Source: Branchipolynoe longqiensis
Taxonomy: Eukaryota; Annelida; Polychaeta; Phyllodocida; Polynoidae
Length of the DNA stretch: 64,000 nt
NCBI GenBank assembly: GCA_030323885.1
Contig: CM059187.1
Span: 137,612,415-137,676,414, forward strand
Reading direction: 5' to 3'
Shown: in pieces, positions 11,131 through 20,880 of the stretch
Layout of the letters: the number at the start of each line of letters is the position of its first letter
Position numbering within the stretch: position 1 is the first letter of the stretch
Made by a program: the position numbers and the translations under genes
The notes under the pieces: model-generated
What the model was told of the DNA's origin: nothing
Databases searched by the model: none
The model's input: the letters and a program-made list of their open reading frames with translations, nothing else

Positions 11131-11270
11131 ATCCATTCGGCTATGTTGGCGCCACCTTACGGGAACACCGACGGCGCTTTGCTAACTTTGCATGTTTGTG
11201 GCGCCACCTATCCTAACATTTGCGTACTGTTATAACATGGCACGAATCGGGAGTAGGCTACCCAACATTT

Positions 11271-11578
11271 TAGTTGTTGGAGTTTTACGTCCTGGCAACA
11301 TCAAAAGGTAATATCAGGACGGGTACCGACTTGTGACAGTGTTCGCTCATGGCAACTTTATAGTGGTGCCCCACTGGGAGACCTGCCCCAAGCACCATGA
11401 CCTGATATCCCACACAGTCACATTATCCTGACACTGAACCAACCAGTATTTGCCCTATCCTAATAATGCCGAGCACCTGGCTAGGATGTGACAAGTATAA
11501 ATTGTTAAATCATTGATTTGACTAGACCAGGGAAATGGCTAACCCATGGGTTCGAACCCCATATTTCCGAAGATGCGT
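11271..11578 (-). mobile_element. SINE-1
   Basis: Reverse copy starting GTTTTACGTCCTGGCAACATC on plus. The head end is rearranged (CCATGGGTTCGAACCCCAT). Confidence 0.8.
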
Positions 11579-11605
11579 CCATGAACACAAGGATAGTGAA
11601 GACAA

Positions 11606-11847
11606 ATTATGATCAGTTTGTAATCCTGTTGCGTTGGTGGGTTTCTCTTGAATTCTCTGTGAGTTTGGCAGGGAATCAATTCAATGTGTTCCTGATGCAA
11701 AGTACATTCATACTTTACATAGAAGTTTATGTATATAATAACATGTTCAGCAGCTTCCTCGTCATAGCCCTACTTAGCTTTACCATTATTCTTAAGGCAA
11801 GCCGAATTATTTTATTATTAATTGGATTTCTTTCACTTTATTTATTA
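11606..11847. repeat. Dispersed 230-bp duplicate, copy 2
   Basis: Second copy of 9679-9912 in the same orientation, 1.93 kb away. A 122-residue hydrophobic frame across it has no family resemblance and is not conserved in copy 1. Confidence 0.85.
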
Positions 11848-12153
11848 GCGTTAGTAAATTGCTGTCTGATGACATGCAGCCTTTGACAACGTTTACAAAT
11901 GAAAGGGTCCAGCCTATATCTAAATATAATGTAAGGCGTGTAGATGAGATCACATGTGATGGAATGACGAATCTGATTGGATGGTGCCATTTCTGTAGGG
12001 ACTTCTGGGGGGTTGATTGTCTACCAATACTGCTTAAAGCTGCACAGTCCGCAGAAAGCATCAAATATTCAAAAGCAAAACATTTGTCTGGATTTTAACC
12101 TACATATCCAACTTAGATATTTGCTGCTATATGAAAGGGGGTGCTAAATCAAT

Positions 12154-12501
12154 TTAAAGCTGCATAGTCCAATGAAGCATCAAAGTTTCAAAATCAAAAC
12201 AATTATCTAGATTTGATTCTACATATCTAACTTAGATACTGATGCAAGTATGTGTTGCCACATAGAAGGGAACGCCGAGTCGATTTAATAGAACCTGTTA
12301 CTGCAGAAGCCTATGGTCTCAGAGTTTTGGCATGCTTGGCAACATTCTTTTCACATGTTTGAATTTCAAATATCTCAAAAGTTAACCATTTCAATTAAAA
12401 GTTACTTCGAACTAAAGTAAGGTAGATTATAACGATCAATTTAATATACTTATCTCAGAAAAATGTCAGAAACCCAAAACCATCGGGCTATGCAACTTTA
12501 A
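12154..12501 (+). mobile_element. Inner MITE-1, full length
   Basis: TTAA at both ends; AGCTGCATAGTCCAATG left and CATCGGGCTATGCAACT right. 348 bp. Confidence 0.85.
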
Positions 12502-12548
12502 TATAACCTGCTTCTTCTCAAGTCCATGTGGTCAGAGTTTTGACAAGC

Positions 12549-12611
12549 TTTTTTTTTCTTTGTTTTGCGGCCCGCCAGCACAAAAAGTAGACATCGGCTA
12601 TTGGGGGTAGT
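12549..12611 (-). mobile_element. 63-bp retroposed fragment
   Basis: It is flanked by a perfect 12-bp duplication gttttgacaagc (12537-12548 and 12612-12623). Read on minus it ends in an A-rich tail (complement of the T run at 12549). It contains GCGGCCCGCCAGCAC; the source element is unknown. Confidence 0.65.
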
Positions 12612-12767
12612 GTTTTGACAAGCATGTCACAATTAATTGTACATGGTTGCACTTCAAATATCTCATAAGTTAGTGATTTGAGGCAAGGTTACTTGGGACT
12701 GAACCATAACAGATTATAACGACCAATTTAATGTCAGAAAGTCAACACCATTTGAATTATACAAAGG

Positions 12768-13170
12768 ATTCACCTGGTACTCGCAGTACACAGGTGAAGA
12801 CCAGCCTTATATAAAAACGGTCAAAAAATCGGGCTAATGAACTGAGTCTTTATGAGAGCCTAATTTCACAATCTAAGAAGCAACATTTATTCTTTGTATA
12901 TGTCTTCATATTTCCCCGATACTTTTGAGTTGAAAAATATAATAAAATATCTAGTTTAATATGATTTAAAAGCGAAACCGATGGCGTTCTAGCGCTGTCA
13001 TCTTGTCTTTTTGCATTCTCGCCCATTTCACCAACTATGTGCCTATATGGGTAGCCATTTGATCCTGGAACCACAGTTTCTAGTTCCTGTCCCATACTAA
13101 AGCTATTGTCACCCGTATTTACACTACGTTGTCGTTCACCCATGTACTACAAGGGTGAATCTTGTATCTA
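12768..13170 (-). mobile_element. MITE-2 copy 2
   Basis: Ends TATACAAAGG and CTTGTATCTA, with perfect 9-bp flanks catttgaat on both sides (12759-12767, 13171-13179). Orientation is opposite to copy 1. Confidence 0.9.
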
Positions 13171-13335
13171 CATTTGAATATGCTACTATTCATACAACAC
13201 CAGCATCAAGCGAGTTGATGCTGGTCATACTGCCCACTAATCACACAAGGGGGCGCCACCACTGTGCACCTCTCGCAGGAGGTGGTCTTTTTCCCTCCAG
13301 CATAAGCGGGAGTGAAAGAGTCAGTTCGTTGTGGC

Positions 13336-13500
13336 AGCACCAGAACCGGATATCCCACTCAGTCACATTATGCTGATACTGACCACGCCAGTCCTTGTCC
13401 TATCGCCCATGCTATGGAGTGAATCATGTCAATTCTGACATTTATTAGTTTGGCTCGGTCTGGGATAGAACCCACGACTTCACACATAGGAAGACAGCCA
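13336..13500 (-). mobile_element. SINE fragment
   Basis: CCCACTCAGTCACATTATG to CAGTCCTTGTCCTATC is SINE-1 body in reverse. The remainder looks like a diverged tRNA-like head (GGATAGAACCCACGAC). Confidence 0.5.
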
Positions 13501-13502
13501 GA

Positions 13503-13800
13503 ATGCTTGGTCGTAATGCGAAGCATTACGCTTGATGCGAGGAGAGGAAGAGACCCTCCCCCGCCCCGCGCTGTCGCGCTGCGCTCACACCTCACCAGAC
13601 CCCGCTGCTCGCCGCTTCCTCCCCGCCCCCCTGTCGCGCAGCACTCGCGCCTCACCCGACGCCCGCTGCTCGCCCTCACCCGGCCGGCAGCTTTCACACT
13701 CACCTGCTGTCGCCCGCCCCCCTCCTTTCCCTTATAAGGCCGCCCGTCGGCCTCCCTCTGCACTCGCCCTCCTGCCGCCTTCCAGCTCTCTGCCCTTCTT
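13503..13800 (+). mobile_element. Solo A repeat of the GC-rich split-repeat element
   Basis: The sequence from GTCGTAATGCGAAGCATTA through a GC-rich segment, CCTTATAAGGCC and GCCCTTCTTTT matches the A1 and A2 repeats of the 53-56-kb element read on its sense strand. Similarity stops at CTTCTTTT, where A1/A2 similarity also stops. GC content is far above its flanks. Confidence 0.75.
13732..13737 (+). promoter_or_regulatory. TATA-box candidate in the solo A repeat
   Basis: TTATAA inside CCCTTATAAGGCC, conserved at the equivalent place in A1 and A2. Confidence 0.5.
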
Positions 13801-13802
13801 TT

Positions 13803-14063
13803 CCTCGAGTCAAACCAATGACTTAAAAATTTATACTTGTCGCTTCCTAGCCAGGTGCTCGGCATTATTAGGAGAGGGCAAAGACTGGTTGGCTCAGTGT
13901 CAGGATAATGTGACTATGGGGGATATCAGGTCATGGTGCTGGTGGCCTGATCTCCCAGTGGGGCAGCACTATAAAGTTGCCATGGGTGCGCACTGTCACA
14001 AGTGGGTACCCATCCTGATATGACCTTAGATGTTGCTGGGACGTAAAACAACAACAAACAAAC
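13803..14063 (+). mobile_element. SINE-1, head missing
   Basis: It begins at CTCGAGTCAAACCAATGAC, directly after the solo A repeat, and ends with AACAACAAACAAAC. Confidence 0.85.
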
Positions 14064-14381
14064 ACGGCAATGACAAGAAAAAGATCGTTGAAGTACAAAG
14101 AATACATGTATCCCTATTGAATGATGTCTTACGACTGGAGTACCCAGTGTAATAGACACATATGGCTAGATGCAGTACCAGTCCCCAGAACATAGTGTTC
14201 ACGTATATCTTGGAGCCAGTGACAGTTGCTACAATGCACCACATCTGAAGAACTGTCTCGATTTCTATTAATTAAGAGCGGCTAACCGGTCCGAGGCCTA
14301 TTATAGCTGCATCCTATTGATTGATTGATTGATTGATGAACACAACATAGGAATGACATGTGCATTACGCTCTTAAATGGA
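14064..14381. other. No feature recognised
   Basis: Unique-looking sequence with a GATT repeat of four units (14312-14335). Confidence 0.45.
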
Positions 14382-14575
14382 CCAGACGGGATGGCCGAAT
14401 GAGTTGAGCGTACAGCTCCCCTTTGGTAAATAGTGGGATTCAAACACAACGGTTCGAACTCTGGTCGAGTCAAACCAATGACGTAAACATTGATACTTGT
14501 CAGTTCCTAGTCAGGTGCTCGGCATTATTCGAATCCCACGATCTACCAAAATGGGAGACGGCCATACCGTCTGGT
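14382..14575. mobile_element. SINE-2 head with an inverted partial copy
   Basis: A forward head (GACGGGATGGCCGAATGAG) runs into GGCATTATT and is followed at about 14530-14575 by the same head in reverse (CGGCCATACCGTCTGG), making a fold-back pair. Confidence 0.65.
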
Positions 14576-14639
14576 CATATATATAGAGAAGGGGGTAGAT
14601 AGGTGTGACCGCTCTCCCACTCCCTCTTTACACATGCAC

Positions 14640-15245
14640 ACACATATACAGAGAAGAAAGAGCGGAGAGAGAGGAGAGAGAGAGGAGAGAGAGTGGAGAG
14701 AGAGAAGAGAGAGAGGAGAGAGAGGAGAAAGAGACACAGAGATACAGAGAGAGACAGAGAGAGACAGGGCGAGACAGAGAGAGACAGAGGGCGAGACAGA
14801 GAGAGACAGCGAGAGAGACATCGAGAGAGGAAGAGGCAGAGAGAGGCAGAGAGAGGCAGAGAGAGGCAGAGCGAGAAAGAGAGCGAAAGAGAGAGAGACA
14901 CAGAGACACAGAGAGACACAGAGAGACACAGAGAGAGACAGAGAGAGACAGAGAGAGACAGAGAGAGACAGAGAGAGACGGAGAGAGACAGAGAGAGACA
15001 GAGAGAGACAGAGAGAGACAGAGAGAGACAGATATAGACAGAGAGAGACAGAGAGAGACAGAGAGAGACAGAGAGAGACAGAGAGAGACAGAGAGAGACA
15101 GAGAGAGACAGAGAGAGACAGAGAGAGACAGAGAGAGACAGAGAGAGACAGAGAGAGACAGAGAGAGACAGAGAGAGACAGAGAGAGACAGAGAGAGGAA
15201 GAGAGAGACAGAGAGAGGAAGAGAGATATAGAAACAGAGAGAGAC
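14640..15245. repeat. (GAGAGACA)n purine-rich array
   Basis: About 600 bp, purine-rich on plus, with an irregular GAGAGG/GAGCGA left third and a regular 8-bp right half. Long frames on both strands are simple translations (Arg/Glu/Thr or Leu/Ser/Val). Confidence 0.95.
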
Positions 15246-15554
15246 CACGCCAGGCCGCTGGGTGGTGGACCTAACCCAGCTCTGTTCACACCCTCTGGGA
15301 CTGCGTCTGGGAGCTCGTGTGGGTTTGCTCTGATTTCACACCTCGGCCTCCCCATAACGTGAGTGGCATCCAATCCATCACCGGGGCACAGAGGCGGACA
15401 AAGGGGCCTCCTCATATCCCCCAGCGATCCCCTTGTGTGACTTGATTACTCTATTCTTTTCGTGATTCCCCCTTCATGTCAAGCACTGTTATTCATTAGA
15501 ATTTCATCGCGATAATTAACGGTTCTTTTTTTCTTGTTAATTGCGCTTCTTTTG
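15246..15554. other. No feature recognised
   Basis: It starts with a GC-rich patch (15246-15420) that has no protein-like frame of its own; the rest is AT-rich. Confidence 0.4.
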
Positions 15555-16257
15555 TTAAAGTCGCATAGTACGATTGTTTTGAGTCCCTGCCATTTTTCTG
15601 GGATACAGATATTAAATTGATTGTTATGATGTACCTTACTTTAGCTTAATGTATATTAGGCTGATCATTACTTTCTTGAAGATGTACACTGCCTATCATG
15701 GATAAGTCTGAATAGACTTGTTTTCACCATTAGACAGTTTGACGATAGAAAGCCAAAGCCTACACTTTTACCGACCCAAGGGATTTTTAACCTCCCACAC
15801 CACATAGACATGGTATGAGAGCAACTGGCCTTTGATGACACTGTAAATTATACACAGCGGTGGAAATCCAAATTGGCAGAGGTGTGGGCACGGGGAATCG
15901 AACCACCCCCCTTCAGATTAGGAGTCTGACCAGAAAAAAGTCAGACACTCTAACCACTCAGCCACAGAGAACACCATAATATATCTTACTTTAATCTGAA
16001 GTTAATTTGAATGGTGAACTTTTGAGATATTTGATGTGCAATCATACAAAAATGATCTTGACAGACATGCCAAACCTCTGACACCATAGGCTTCTGCAGT
16101 AACAGGTTCTATTAAATTGACTCCGTATTAACTTGTATGTAGCAACAATTCTTTAGTAAGTGCACTAGTATCTAAGTTAGATATGTAGAGAAAAGAAATC
16201 TGTATAATTGCTTTGGTTTTGACAATTTGATGTTTTCATCGGACTATGCAGCTTTAA
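15555..16257 (-). mobile_element. MITE-1 carrying a nested SINE-3
   Basis: TTAA at 15555 and 16254. The body is split at about 15700 and resumes near 15975 with the expected 'cttactttaatctgaag' block. Confidence 0.8.
15735..15978 (-). mobile_element. SINE-3
   Basis: Reverse copy. The tRNA-like head has CTCTGTGGCTGAGTGGTTAG and GGTTCGATTCCCCG as A- and B-box-like parts, with a long hairpin between them around AGTCTGAC as in tRNAs with a long variable arm. It ends at CTTTCTATCG. Confidence 0.75.
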
Positions 16258-16363
16258 GAGGGAGGATGGTCCAGGGAAAGTTGGCAGACACTGATGATTA
16301 TATAGTGATACGCCAGGTAGTGTACATGGTATGTTTGTAACATATGGAGTACTAACTGAAACA

Positions 16364-16676
16364 CCGGATACGGTGGCCGAATCGGTAGAGCGCGGGCCTC
16401 GCATGCGGGAAATCGGGAGTTCCTGGTCGAGTCAAACCAATGACTTATAAAATTGATACTTGTCGCTTCCAAGCGTGTCACTCAGCATTAATAGGATAGG
16501 GCAAGGACTGGTTAACATGACTGAATGGGATATTGGGTGATGATGCCAGCAGCCTGATTTCCCTGTGGGGCAGCACTATAAAGTTGCCATGAGTGCGCAC
16601 AGTTACAAGTCAGTATGCTGATATGACCTTAGATGTTGCCAGGTCATAAAACTCCAACAACCAACCAACTAACTAC
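16364..16676 (+). mobile_element. SINE-1
   Basis: Head GGTGGCCGAATCGGTAGAGC is clear, with a complete CAACCAAC tail. A short deletion removes part of CTCAGTGTCAGGATAATG. Confidence 0.85.
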
Positions 16677-16984
16677 TTGAAGGAGAGCTAACTGGGGTCA
16701 TTATGACACTGCTTCTTAGTGTTTATTTTAATATTTAGATGGACCTCTGCTTGTATGTGTGTGAGGGATGTAGTGCAAAAAGATATTTTGTCATTTAGTA
16801 TGGTCATCTGCTTGTCTATAGACAAAGGATATACATGTCAGATAATATTATAGTTTTAAATCTGTTTTAAGTATCATTTTATATGGACCTCTCTTTGTCT
16901 GTAAACAATAGATGTAGTCTGAAATATATCTTGTAAGTATTTAAAATTATTTATTTAAGCTCTTATGTCACATTGTTTATTTTG
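16677..16984. other. No feature recognised
   Basis: AT-rich; a loose repeat of 'atggacctct...tgtctgt' at roughly 75-80-bp spacing, three times. Confidence 0.4.
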
Positions 16985-17031
16985 ATTCGCACAAATGGGG
17001 GGAGAGACATGCAGCTGGAGGTGATAAAGTG

Positions 17032-17037
17032 TTTATT
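17032..17037 (-). terminator. Polyadenylation signal candidate AATAAA
   Basis: Complement of TTTATT, about 70 nt downstream of the recombinase stop. Confidence 0.5.
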
Positions 17038-17107
17038 GAAGAACAGCGGTAAAGTAGAAACAGTAAGGTACAAACAAAGTAGAGGCGGGAAAGGCCCCTA
17101 GGAGACC

Positions 17108-17368
17108 TCAGCCAAAAGAGAAGCGGGGGATCTCGGGCACCCCCGAGGAGGCCAGCCGAGGGACGTAGCTATGCACAGCATCCGACGTCCAGGTTCCTTG
17201 GGCCTGGATGTCCTCTATAACCACGCCCGCCCGCTGACAGGTTTGGGCAGCTCCGCGGCGTAGACAGTGGAGGGTGGAGCTCTCGGGGGAGGTGACGACA
17301 GAGGGCGCCCGGAGGACAGCGCTGAGGGTGCGAGGATCCAGCTGGGTGCCCGAGGGGAGGATGTACAT
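17108..17368 (-). pseudogene. C-terminal fragment of a tyrosine recombinase (mobile-element integrase)
   Basis: The minus-strand frame of 86 residues contains TLHCLRRGAAQTC (the His-x-x-Arg box of the tyrosine-recombinase fold), then DIQAQGTW (the Gly-x-Trp/His position), then SDAVHSYVPR with the candidate catalytic Tyr, and ends SSGVPEIPRFSFG before TGA. The order and spacing match the catalytic C-terminus of tyrosine recombinases carried by DIRS/Ngaro-type retrotransposons and Cryptons. The first catalytic Arg and the N-terminal domain are absent, so the copy is 5'-truncated near 17372. GC is well above its flanks. Minus-strand AATAAA lies about 70 nt after the stop. The family call rests on motif recognition; element type is undecided. 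Confidence 0.75.
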
Positions 17369-17579
17369 TAATCAGCATTTTCCACTAAAGGCTACCTCAA
17401 CGCTTTCACAATTTTCACAATCGTAGAAAATGTGTAATGTGGGTCGATTGATTCTGTCCATGTACGATTTTTATGATTTACTATTTTTTAAATGCTGGTA
17501 TAGCACTAACCCATCGCAAGCATCTGTGATAAAATGTAATTGTGTACTCCTGTGTGGAGGAGGGTAGGGGTGAAAGAAT

Positions 17580-17853
17580 TAGAGCAAAACCTCTCTAAAT
17601 CGACCAGCCATGGGATCGACTTTAAATAGTCCATTTAGGGAGGTGGTCGGTTTAAGGAGTTTTTTTGTTTTATCATTACAATGGTATTGTATGGGCGATC
17701 GTTTGGGACCCAAATAAAGCGATCAATATAGGGGAGTGGTCGATCTGTGGTCTGACGGCAGCATAGGCCATATTCGTGGAGACAATTGTTTGTGTTTTTA
17801 TTCAACCATCGTTTTTACTGTGTGGAGGTGGTCGCTTAGAGAGGTTTTACTGT
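17580..17853. mobile_element. pogo/Tigger-like MITE
   Basis: Ends GAGCAAAACCTCTCTAAA and GAGAGGTTTTACTG, the AAAACCTCTCTAA terminus common in pogo-type Tc1/mariner elements, with TA at both flanks. The interior repeats (T)CGACCA/TGGTCG motifs. Non-coding. Confidence 0.7.
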
Positions 17854-18147
17854 AGTACTCTTTGGATGACAGTGAACATGCTGAAAACTTTGGATGGCTT
17901 AAAAAATACAAAATGGCTGACTCATTACTCTCATACATTGGGCAATCCCAGTGACAGAATGTCGTAGAATCGTTGTTGCGAATCTGATAACTGTCGCAGA
18001 CGAGTTGCCTTACAATGTTCACGACCCTCATGGGAGGGGTTGCCGGAAGTCGTGTAATGCTGACGACCGGAAGTTGGTATGCGCATGCTTACTCAATATC
18101 TGACAATTCTCCATTTATTGAACCGTTCTATCCGAATGCACTGATTC
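17854..18147. other. No feature recognised
   Basis: Unique-looking; no coding signal. Confidence 0.4.
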
Positions 18148-18625
18148 CTAAAGCTGCATTGTTCGATAGTTTTGAGTTTCTCTCATTTTCTAAGATAAAT
18201 ATATTATGTTGATCGTTATAAATTATAAATGACCTTGCCATGCTTTTAAATAACTTTGCTTTCAAATGATGATATTACCTTAAATGTTGCCAGGACGTTA
18301 ACCTCCAACAACCAACCAGCCAAACCTTTCAAATGATGATATTACCTTAAATGTTTCCAGGACGTAAAACTCCAACAACCAACCAGCCAAACCTTTCAAA
18401 TGACTACCTTATGAGATATTTTAAGTGTATCATGCACAATTAATTTTGATGTGTTTTTTCATAACTTTAACCATGCATGCTTCAGCAAAAACAGGTTCCA
18501 TTAAATTGAGTTATATGCCCTTCTATGTAGCACCAAGTGCTTGACATGTGCATCGGTATCTGAGGTGAATAATTAGTATGTAAGTCCAAATCTGGATAAG
18601 TGCTTAGATATAAATGTTATGCTTT
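18148..18625 (-). mobile_element. MITE-1 with duplicated SINE tail inside
   Basis: Left TIR AAGCTGCATTGTTCGAT at 18149; the right TIR is lost after 'aaatgttatgc'. The body is broken at 18261-18404 by two copies of a SINE-1 3' end. Confidence 0.7.
18261..18404 (+). repeat. 67-bp tandem duplication containing SINE-1 3' ends
   Basis: Each unit is a truncated SINE-1 tail (GATGTTGCCAGGACG to CAACCAACCAGCC), and tttcaaatga stands before, between and after the two tails, at 67-bp spacing. Confidence 0.8.
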
Positions 18626-19160
18626 TTTTTTTTTTAATTCCTTTGGGGTAAATATTTTATTCGTCTGAATACATATTTTGTCAGCGCCGAGGGACTGGTC
18701 TTCCAGCCGGGGAAGCTGTACACTTTGGTTTGTACATGCTTTTATGAGACTAGACCACTTTAACTGATTCACTTTAAATACCACTCATAGTCTTTTCGCT
18801 CTCCACTGCGGCCATCACGGACGGATGGTCGAAAGAGTAAAGAACTTGAATTCCATATGAGAGGTCATGGGTTCGATCTCCAGGCAAGTCAAACCAAATA
18901 CTTACAAAACTGACTCTATATCTCTATGTTTCCTGGGATAAGCAATGGAACATCACCCGGCTTAATCAATGCTTTGAAACAAATAAACAAAATATATCAG
19001 ATCCTCAAGAAATTGAAGTACACTAAGATAAAAAAAGCTATTTTTGTATGTGTGAATATGAATGATATTGTCGCTTTGTATTCTCAAACAGAATTAAGAG
19101 AAGAAGCATGGATGCATTGCCATCAAAGTTGGCGACTCCTACAATCGGAGTACACCGGGT
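18626..19160. other. Mostly unrecognised; partial SINE head near 18810-18915
   Basis: GACGGATGGTCGAAAGAGTAA followed by GGTTCGATCTCC and CAAGTCAAACCAAATACTTAC is a degraded SINE-1/2 head. The rest shows nothing. Confidence 0.5.
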
Positions 19161-19440
19161 ACACCAGGTGTGGTGGCCAAATTGGTAGAGCGAATGCTTC
19201 GTGTGTGGGAGATCAGGAGTCCGGTTCCCGGTTGAGTCAAACCAATGACTTCTAAAATTGATACGTGTCACTTCCTAGTCAGGTGCTTGGCATTAATAGG
19301 ATAGGGAAAGGACTGGGCTGATTTCCCAGTGGGGCAGCACTATAAAGCCACCATGAGTTCACACTCTCGTAAATCAGTACCAATCCTGATATGACCTTAG
19401 ATGTTGCCAGGACGTAAAACTCCACCAACCATCCAGCTAC
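19160..19440 (+). mobile_element. SINE-1 with internal deletion
   Basis: Head GTGGTGGCCAAATTGGTAGAG is present. The GGATATC/TCATGG segment is missing between AAAGGACTGG and GCTGATTTCCC. Confidence 0.8.
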
Positions 19441-19506
19441 TGGCACACTTTCCCCATACACCTCATACATTTCCCACCAGTGTCCAGAGATTGCATAATG
19501 TATTCC

Positions 19507-20036
19507 TTAAGCCCCAGTCACACCTACCTGGATCAGAGGCCAGACGAGCCCCGGGCCGTCATCCGTGGTGGTCCGTGGCCATTCGGGGTGATCCGTGGCT
19601 CGTCCGTGGCCGGTCCGTGGTCATCCGGCGTCATCCGGAGTGATCCGTGGCGGGTCCAGGGTCCGCCCCGGATGTTTTAAAATGTTTAAAACATCCGGGG
19701 AGGTCCGGGGCATCTGGGTTCGATCCGGCATGGTAGTAGTAGTAGTACTAGTAGTAGTAGTAGTAGCGAAACTTCCCCGGACCACCCCCGGACAGCGCGG
19801 ACAGGCCCCGGACCACCCCCGGACAGCCCAGACAGGCCCCAGTTCACCCGTGGACTACCCGGTCCACCCCAGGACCACCCTCGGATTGCACCGACCGGGT
19901 AGGTGTGATTTCAAGGCAAAAAACGACGAAAACAGCCATTTTATCTGGGGCGGTCCAGGACAGTCCGGGCAAGTGGTCCGGGGGTGGTCCGGGTCAAAAT
20001 CCGGGGCTCGTCCGGGTAGGTGTGACTGGGGCTTAA
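19507..20036. mobile_element. Element B, TTAA-flanked TIR element
   Basis: TTAA then GCCCCAGTCACACCTACC at the left; GGTAGGTGTGACTGGGGC then TTAA at the right. The interior is dense in GGTCCGTGG, GTCATCCGG and the complement GGACCACCCCCGG, forming a GC-rich imperfect fold-back with a GTA repeat near the centre. Frames across it are not protein-like. Confidence 0.85.
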
Positions 20037-20690
20037 CCCTAACAACCCATGCGCAGGAAGGACTAATAGTAGTAGTGCATGGAAATGGGTTCATGTGTCA
20101 GGGTAATCTCCTCCCACGATACGACGATGGACAGTCGCGACGCCACACATCCACGAGCGACGGCATCAATCTCAGACCTGCCTATTGCGCAAATATTAGC
20201 CTATGCTAATGAGGTCAGTGTATACAGGTGAACCCAAGGGCCCGGACATGCACACCCCGTGGGCTCAGGGTGGGGGTGTGGTTGGAGGTACCTAGATCAC
20301 TTTTAGTTTTCTGTTGGTAGGTTTGATCTTTTTGACTCAAACCAGGTGTAATTGACCAGTTTGAGCTTATGTAGCTTCTAAGTTGTCATTCTTCATAAAA
20401 AGCTTGTTTTATTTAACAATGCGTCTAGAGCGCATTGATTTTTGTATCATCAGCTATTGGATGTCAAACATATGGTCATTCTGACATATATCTTTGGAGG
20501 AAACCTGGCTACTCATTCCGATAAGCAGCTAGAGGTCTTTTATATGCACTTTCCCACATACAGGACAACACATACCATAGCCTTTGGTGAACCAGTTGTG
20601 GACCACTGGTTTTCTACACGATAAGAACAAATGGTTATATGTTCACAGATATCAATGTAAATCCCGGATGAATCGGATATATACCGGAAC
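20037..20690. other. No feature recognised
   Basis: Unique-looking; no gene, RNA or repeat family. Confidence 0.5.
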
Positions 20691-20695
20691 AGCGT

Positions 20696-20770
20696 CCCCC
20701 GCCCCTCACCCCCTCACCCCCTCACCCCCTCACCCCCTCACCCCCTCACCCCCTCACCCCCTCACCACCT
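20696..20770. repeat. (CTCACCCC)n microsatellite
   Basis: About nine 8-bp units. Confidence 0.9.
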
Positions 20771-20794
20771 CACACATCCCTCCTTCCTTACAAA

Positions 20795-20880
20795 CCGGAT
20801 GGGATGGCCAATCGAGGATGAGGTCGTGGGTTCGAACCCTGGCGATTCAAATCAATGACTTACACAATTTATACTTGTCC
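20795..20880 (+). mobile_element. SINE head fragment
   Basis: GGATGGGATGGCC, GGGTTCGAACCC and CAATGACTTACACAATT in SINE order, cut at the start of the next SINE. Confidence 0.65.

Larger units (their letters stand above)
12034..13190 (+). mobile_element. Outer MITE-1 interrupted by MITE-1, a 63-bp retroposon and MITE-2
   Basis: Pieces at 12034-12157, 12498-12767 and beyond 13170 join into one MITE-1. The break falls at its internal TTAA (consensus caatttaatagaacctg), where a second MITE-1 sits. MITE-2 lies near its right TIR. Confidence 0.75.
16985..17372 (-). mobile_element. 5'-truncated 3' end of a tyrosine-recombinase element
   Basis: The GC-rich block enclosing the recombinase fragment and its short 3' UTR. 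It ends abruptly in AT-rich DNA on both sides. Its 3' UTR resembles the B repeats at 53-54 kb in layout (CTGTTCT followed by AATAAAC), but not closely enough to claim the same family. Confidence 0.6.

Noticed and set aside
11518..11886. 122-residue hydrophobic frame resembling a membrane protein
   Set aside because: It begins in a SINE and crosses the duplicated 230-bp block; the frame is not preserved in the other copy.
14543..15415. 290-residue Leu/Ser frame and 242-residue Arg/Glu frame
   Set aside because: They come from the (GAGAGACA)n tract, with no non-repetitive domain.
19595..20209. 204-residue plus frame
   Set aside because: It spans element B and its flank; the peptide changes character at the element edge and has no domain.
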